Shown here: positions 1 to 6,700 of the stretch, piece after piece
Numbering within the stretch: the first letter of the stretch is position 1
Layout of the letters: each line of letters begins with the position of its first letter
Assembly: GCA_016839845.1 (NCBI GenBank)
Contig: JAEOTL010000371.1
Location: 1-8,827 of the forward strand
DNA: 8,827 nt
Direction of reading: 5' to 3'
DNA from: Promethearchaeota archaeon
Lineage (GTDB): Archaea; Asgardarchaeota; Lokiarchaeia; Sigynarchaeales; SOKP01
The notes under the pieces: model-generated
Told to the model about the DNA's origin: nothing
The model's database searches: none
Seen by the model: the letters and a program-made list of their open reading frames with translations, nothing else
Position numbers and translations under genes: made by a program

Positions 1-521
1 TGTTGAGAGCTCATTGTCGAATTACCATAATACATTCTCAGAATTGTGTCTATATTTACTGAAAGGACAGGTAATCGAATCCATACTATTAGTTTAGCAT
101 GAGTCCCGTTATGAGCTTGGTCAAATACTTCAATTTCATGGTCTAACCACACATTATTATGAGAGAAGGCAATGTCATCCCCATCCGATTGAACATCGGA
201 ACGCAAATCTGTATCAAAAAGGGAAATTAAAAAAGGAAAGTTAATAAGCCCACTTGTTCCTGAAACTTGAGTATGATCAATAGTAATAGTCTTATAGGAA
301 CTAAAATATTGTGCGTTAAATGGAGCACTGAGTAGTGGCTTTACCTCCTTTTTATTATTTTGGTCATTTTCCGTTAAATCAATATTATTATCACCATTAA
401 TATTTGAAAGTAATGAAGAATTCATTACCATCGGAATTAATAAGATGAAAGTAAAGATCAGCAACGCATTAATCCGCTTTTTAGTAATTCTTGTTTGAGA
501 TTTTTTAATTTTCATTTTCAT
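1..521 (-). CDS. Partial paralogous surface protein, signal peptide + DUF2341 (N-terminal 173 residues; 3' end outside window)
   Basis: An open frame runs from ATG at 521 to the window edge without a stop, giving 173 full codons. It starts with a Lys/Arg-rich n-region (about residues 1-18), a hydrophobic core (about 19-38, LLIFTFILLIP region) and an Asn/Asp-rich linker. A DUF2341 domain starts at residue 72 with the hallmark strings NFPFLIS, SDGDDIAFS, WLDHEIE and MYYGNSTMSS. Hand alignment of residues 72-173 gives about 65/102 identities with unit 1 of the upstream giant protein and about 64/102 with unit 3, so it is a clear paralogue. A second in-frame ATG at 515 is also possible and would remove only two residues. 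No Shine-Dalgarno-like sequence is visible just upstream, unlike its neighbour. Inferred: a second secreted, lectin-like surface protein. Whether it also has LamG units, a membrane helix or a cytoplasmic tail cannot be seen here. Confidence 0.9.
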   Translation of the reverse strand, partial: MKMKIKKSQTRITKKRINALLIFTFILLIPMVMNSSLLSNINGDNNIDLTENDQNNKKEVKPLLSAPFNAQYFSSYKTITIDHTQVSGTSGLINFPFLISLFDTDLRSDVQSDGDDIAFSHNNVWLDHEIEVFDQAHNGTHAKLIVWIRLPVLSVNIDTILRMYYGNSTMSSQ

Positions 522-595
522 TATTATCAAATTTGTTTATAAAAGAAGATTAAATGTAAAACATCAATCTATTAACAAAATAATAGTTACTTCGG

Positions 596-608
596 GTATT
601 TATATTTA
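596..608 (-). promoter_or_regulatory. TATA-like promoter element of the downstream paralogue
   Basis: TAAATATAAATAC on the minus strand, 74 bases before the ATG at 521 and beyond the oligo-T run that follows the upstream gene. It is identical to the element before the giant gene, which supports both being real promoters. The leader also shares a weaker stretch with the other gene: AATCTT followed by TTATAAA within 15-30 bases of each start. Confidence 0.6.
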
Positions 609-657
609 AAGTTGTGATGAGAGAATCTACTTGGTTTTTATCTAATGTCTTGAAATT

Positions 658-678
658 AAAAAAGAATAAAATAAAAAA
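658..678 (-). terminator. Oligo-T terminator after the giant surface gene
   Basis: Read on the minus strand, two runs of six T (673-678 and 658-663) flank a four-T run, 23 bases past the stop codon. No stem-loop precedes it. Known: archaeal RNA polymerase stops at T-rich stretches without a hairpin. It lies upstream of the paralogue's TATA element, as expected if the genes are transcribed apart. A+T richness of the region lowers certainty. Confidence 0.55.
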
Positions 679-700
679 TGATATTTAAGATTTAAAATAG

Positions 701-3700
701 TTATTTTTCTTCAGATTTTAACTTATAGTAAGTGTCTTCAAGGATATTTAAATATTCTATTAAAGCTTTCTTAACCTTTGATTTTTGCTCATAGGCGTTT
801 TTAATGGATTTCAATAGATATTTTGGAAAGATAAAATCAATATAAAAGTCTGAAATTAGTGCATAATATTCATTATTTTGCTCATCATGATAAACTTTTA
901 TCATCTTATTATCCCAAAGCGTTTTCAAAACGCCATAAATATCGGCAACTCCTTTATTTCTGAGTTTTTCTAAATCATCTCTAGTCACGATTGCATCTCT
1001 TAATAATCTTAAAGTTTCATAAACTTGGGGATTTACTAAGATCTCAGCAAGCATAATGTTGTCTTTGTCAGAGGGTATATATGTCTGGAAAAAGCTCTTG
1101 ACATCGTTAGGATATTCTTTTGCGAATTGAGAAGGTAATCCATGACTTACAGGCTTATCAAGTAATTTAAGAGGTGGAACTCTCGCCATGAAAATATCTT
1201 TCGTAAGGAATATGAGCTCTGAGGGAATGTCTTTAACAGAACTTACTTTAAGTATATCGAGTTTGATCATTTCACTAAAAATAGTATCAAGATCAAAGAA
1301 TCCATGTACTTGCTTATCTTTAAGCCATATTATCAATTCAGATTTTACTTCTACTCCTTCATCTCTTAAAAGGTCTATTATCGATCTCTTTATCTTATTT
1401 TGATAAATAAGCGCGAGAATCTGTTCATAGGTAAGTGATGGATACAATGATAAGCGTTGGAAAAGAGATGGGACCATCTGTATATAAGTGTCATCATCTA
1501 TTCTTTCCAACAGAGCCCGTAGAATATCTGCTATGCCCCCCTCATAAAGATCTGGGTCATCATCTAGATTCAAAAGCAATAGTAAATAATAACCTTGTTC
1601 TGGTCCTGTATAATAAGACAAAATGTTAGTTGCTTCTGCGGTAAGAGTTATTATTCCTTTTTCTCCACTATATTCATGAGTGCTATAAATTTGCATTAAA
1701 GTCTTGTCGGATATATTTATTTCTGAAGGATATCTAATTTTAATTTCAGTACCGACACGCTCATCCCATTTCATTAATATTAATCCTAGTGGTTTGTTAT
1801 CGTGCTCTTTTATTCCTGAAATTTTCTGTTTATAAGTGTCTATTTTCTTTTCTTTTTCAAGAGTAATATCAAATATTTTCTCTACAGATAAACCAATTTT
1901 ACTCCAATCATTTTTAAGAATTTCCCCTACAAATACTTCTTTGTCTCTATATAATAGAGATTCTGATATAACTTTATCTCCTTTAATAGATTTTTTAATA
2001 GCGCGTACATTTTTTACGAATGAAGGGATCCTAGCATTATGAATGACTCGATATCCTACAATACTTCCTACTAAAGCGATTGCTGCTGAAAGAATCAACA
2101 AGAAATAGAATGTTGGGACTCCAGGAAAAATTTGTTCCATTTCAACAACAATTATGATTTTAACTTCTACCGGATTATAGTCAGCTTTCATTATTGTAAT
2201 AACCCCAATAAAAGTCTTTGAGTTGAAAAAGGCATCAACTTCATTTGTAGGTAGATTGAAGATATATGTCCCATTACTTGTATGGTTAATAATATGAATA
2301 TTATCGCTGATCATTAATTTGATTGTCGCGTTAACTAAGGGAACACCACCTCTAGTTGGATCAGTAAGTGTGATGTTTATTGGGACAGGAGATCCTTGTA
2401 CCACATTAACCTGTCTATCCTGTAGTTCTTTACCAAATATGTAATCAATGTCTCTTTTTAGGATTGTCAAGAGAACCATCCCATTTTTATATTCATAGTT
2501 CTCTCTATCTAGAATAAGGATTAATAAATAGTCCCCAACTGAACGTGTTCCAGTGTTAAAATTCAGAATATAAGAATTATCAAGAGCGGTATTTACATCA
2601 CCTTGCCCTGTTTCATTTACAGCACCAGTCGAATCATAGCTTTCCCAAATGAAATACTGAGTATCTAAATTCGTAACCTTTGTTCCCGTAAGTTCATCAG
2701 TATATACAAAACTGAAATTCACTGCATCCCCAATATATATTGTTTCAATTACTCGATAAAATTCTGTAGAGCCATTTAATAGAGTTGGTCGATTTAAGAC
2801 AATTAATTTTAAATCTTTTGTTATGGTTTGATAATGTGATTTGCTTAATGAAAATCTTACTGTATAATCATCGGCATCAAGAGGGCTTGAATCAATTGAT
2901 TTTAAGTAATAACCCAATTCGGTATTATATTGAACAGTACCAGATACGGAAGGCTCTTCTATAATAAAGTAAGAAAGTGATCCTATGATTTCATAGGTGA
3001 CAGTTCTTAAATATTCCGTTGAAAGTAGAAGACTAAAATTTACGGGGGATGATGTTTCTATTAATGCTTGTAAGATTTGGTTTTTACTAAACCCTGACAA
3101 AGGAAAACTTCCAATTCCTCTTGATACGTCTGATATGCTATATGTTTGTCCCCCAATTGTAATAGTCATGGTAACTTCTGAAGGGAAATAATAATTTGAA
3201 CCGCTTTTAATCCCAGTAATCCATAGTTTTAAGTCGTTTTCATTCCAACTATTTTCTGTTGCATTGACTTGGAAAATTCCTCCATCACTAATCCCTTGTT
3301 CTGATTCTGTTCGATTAAATGTTTCCATGATAAGATTTTTATAAAACTCCTGAATATAATCAACTTTTATAATCACGTTAAAAATTATATTTGGAGCAGA
3401 CTCGATTATAAATAAAAATTGATCATCAATGGGGTAAATCATTCGATTATCAATGCTTAATGAACCTGTACCATCTGAATTTCCAGAATCCAGTGAATAT
3501 TTAAAACCCTCATTAGTTGTTATGTTAAGATCTGTGAGAATCGATAAATCAACTTCACTCCAGTTAGAAGTGTAATAGCAATCGAATATCTCAAAAGTAA
3601 CATTTTTCATTACCCACCCTTCTACTTCAGCAAGTAGAGATATTTCGCTGCTTACGTTGAATTTTGAATATTGAACACTTAGGGAATCCCTAATGAAGTA

Positions 3701-6700
3701 TGCATTAGCAATAATGTCAACTGTTCCATCAAATGTTCCTCCAATCTGAAACTCAAAATAATTATCATTATTGCGACTAGCTCTATTCAAATCTATTGAA
3801 ATCCCTGTCCAAGTCCCTTGAGTGTAATCCCATCCGCCGTGAGTTGAAATATTAAACACATAATAAAACTCTCCATAAGGATCTTCAATTGTGATGTTAA
3901 TATCTGAAAGAATAGTATTCCATGATATTCCATAGATGTTAAACTCGATTGTAGATAAATTCCAATGATGATCAACATCAGAAATCATGAAATTAAACTC
4001 ATGATTAACATTCTGGAAAAGAGCATTTTCAATTGTGAGTGTCTCGGAATTAACACCATAAGAAGATAGGGTCATATCAACACTATCAGACCAATGAGTC
4101 GTTGATCCTGAATCATCATTGTTAGACTGATTTAATTGTACTTCAATCTCTAAGACACTTAGTTGAAGAATTATATCAGAAGGAATTGTGTATCCAGATT
4201 TGTGGGCTGTAATGATAATAATATAACTTTCATCAGCTTCAAATTCTCCAGTATCAATCTCTACGTAATGCCTTCCCTCATTTCCAATCTCATCATAAAA
4301 CGATCCTGACTGTATAGAAACTCCCCCAGATAGCATCTTATATGTCATAGAATCAGCATAAACAGGTCCTAAAAGATTTTCATATCCAACATCAACATTA
4401 CTCACGTTAAAAATTGTCCTTAATTTTAATAATGAACCCCACTCAATATCGATGTAGTCTGTAGGATTTAATGAAATTAGCTCAGTTTGAAACTTACTTA
4501 GATCAATTAATATCCTAAACTCAAGAGATATTTTATTTACTAAAGTAAAACTAAAATCGCTAGCATCGGCAGGACCTCCAAGCGTATCATTAAAGAGCCT
4601 ATTCACTCCGAAGAATTCAATTTGTACGGAATAATTTCCGCTTAATTCAGAAGAGTCCAACCATCTTAATGTCATTTGTCCATTTATATCAGTAGTTAAG
4701 TTTACTATACTTGCCCCCATTGGGTTATCAACAGTTAATTTGAGTTTCGCCCCACTTACAGGACTGATGGGAGCATTAATGGTCAATATTGAAAAATCTA
4801 CAGTCGTTAAATCTACTTGAACTTGTATTGTAGCATTTTCAGTTACAATATCCCCAGAAGAGAGGTTAAGAGTAGATGGGTTATAAATATTGTCTCGATA
4901 ATATACCGTGTAATTGTATTGTGATGGAGGGGCATCCACCCACCAGAATTTAGTGTGACCTGTCGGATCGATAAGACACTTTTGAAGTGTATGGGTGTCA
5001 TTCCCAACCATAATCCAGCCTGAGTCTAATGGGATACTATCTAAATCAATTACCTCAAAGAAATGAGTCGTCACATCACAGATTAAATTGATACTCTGAA
5101 ACGGTTGATCAATATGAATAGCTTGTGCTGTTAAATTCACTAGTTCTGTCACATTTGCTATATTTGAGCTTATTGACACAGTAAAATTATATTGTCCTTC
5201 AATAGTATTTGTAAACAAGACGGATCCGTTAATATCAGTAATACCTCGATCAATTAAAATGGCATTTTGATACATTGAAATGGTGGCATTAGGTAATACA
5301 TTCCCATATAAATCAATTGCATTAAGTTGAGCTTCTAAATATACCAAAGGACTCATTGACACTTCTGGTCCAATAGAGTAGAAAGATGAGGGATTGAATT
5401 GATTGTTGTATTCAGTAATAATCCAGTCATTTGAACGAGCGACAGTTGAGATGCGAACTTCATCCATTATGCCATTAACATATGATGTCCCACCAACGTC
5501 GGATCTTCTTGCTATACGAAGAGGTAAAGCAGGATCGTTCATTGAGGGGGGAACACCAGTTGTTCTAATCGCGACTTCTGTTCCATTGAAAAACAACTTT
5601 GAATACTCATTAGGTTTGTATACTGCTACAACATGATACCATTGATTCGCACGTACACGTTCATAGCCAGTAGAAATTATAGTATTACCGTCTGGTGAAT
5701 AACGAAACATGATCCACCCATCTGGAGCAATACCCGGATCGTCATCAAAACTGACATCCCAACCTCGAAAGCCGGTACCTCCATGTTTTGCGACTAGATA
5801 ATCATTACCTACAAAATCTGCCTTGAACCAAGTTTGCACGGTAATTGCTCCTGTAATTTGCATTTCAGTAGGATTACCAATTTCAATATAGTCATTACTT
5901 CCATCAAAATCCAAAGCATTCCCAATCATACCAGAGACCTGATCTGAACTTGTCATAGTACCGTACGAAATACCATCACTTGCAGGACTCGTACTGTCGG
6001 CTATTTGTGGCGGTGTCCCGGAGGGATCTTCATCTAAATGCCATACTCCAGCATAATCAGAATCCCAAACACCAGTTGGATTTTGTTGCGAAGACATTGT
6101 AGAATTCCCGTAATACATAGTAAGATTTGTATCGAAAGCTGTTGATAAAAAGGGAATACGTACCCACACAATCAGTTGAGCATGCGTTCCACTATAAGTC
6201 TGATTAAAAAGCTCTATTTGGTGATCTAACCATTTACCCTCTATAGAAAAAGCAATATCATCACCATCATCTTGCACGTCAAGACGCAAATCATCATCTA
6301 TGATAGAGATTAATAGGGGAAAATTGATATGACTACCGGATCCATTAATTTTATTATGGTCGATTGTAAGTATCTTGTAGTATTCAAAAAAATCATCGTT
6401 TAATGGTTGATCTGATACCTGTTGCTCACTTCCAATTGAATAGAAAGAGTTTGGATCATATTGATTATTATATTCTGTTAAAATCCAACCTGCAGATCTT
6501 TCGACGTTACAAGCCCGTATTTCATCAAATCGACCTAGAAATTGGCTATTAATTGCATCTAAATTTCCCCCCCATAACCAATCATCAAGACTAGCAAGTT
6601 GATTCCATTGAGAAGGGATATTTTCTATTGTAAAACTTAGAGCAGTTCCGTCAAGGTATATCTTTACACTCCTCGTAGAATAATCCAAAGTTACTACCAC

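Noticed and set aside
522..700. Hairpin terminator, small RNA or tRNA in the intergenic gap
   Set aside because: No stable stem, cloverleaf or G+C-rich island is visible; only the T-rich run and the TATA-like element stand out.
1188..2042. Three plus-strand open frames of 64-71 codons (1188-1403, 1435-1629, 1836-2042)
   Set aside because: They lie fully opposite the conserved cytoplasmic tail, lack ribosome sites and have no recognisable domain; they are shadows.
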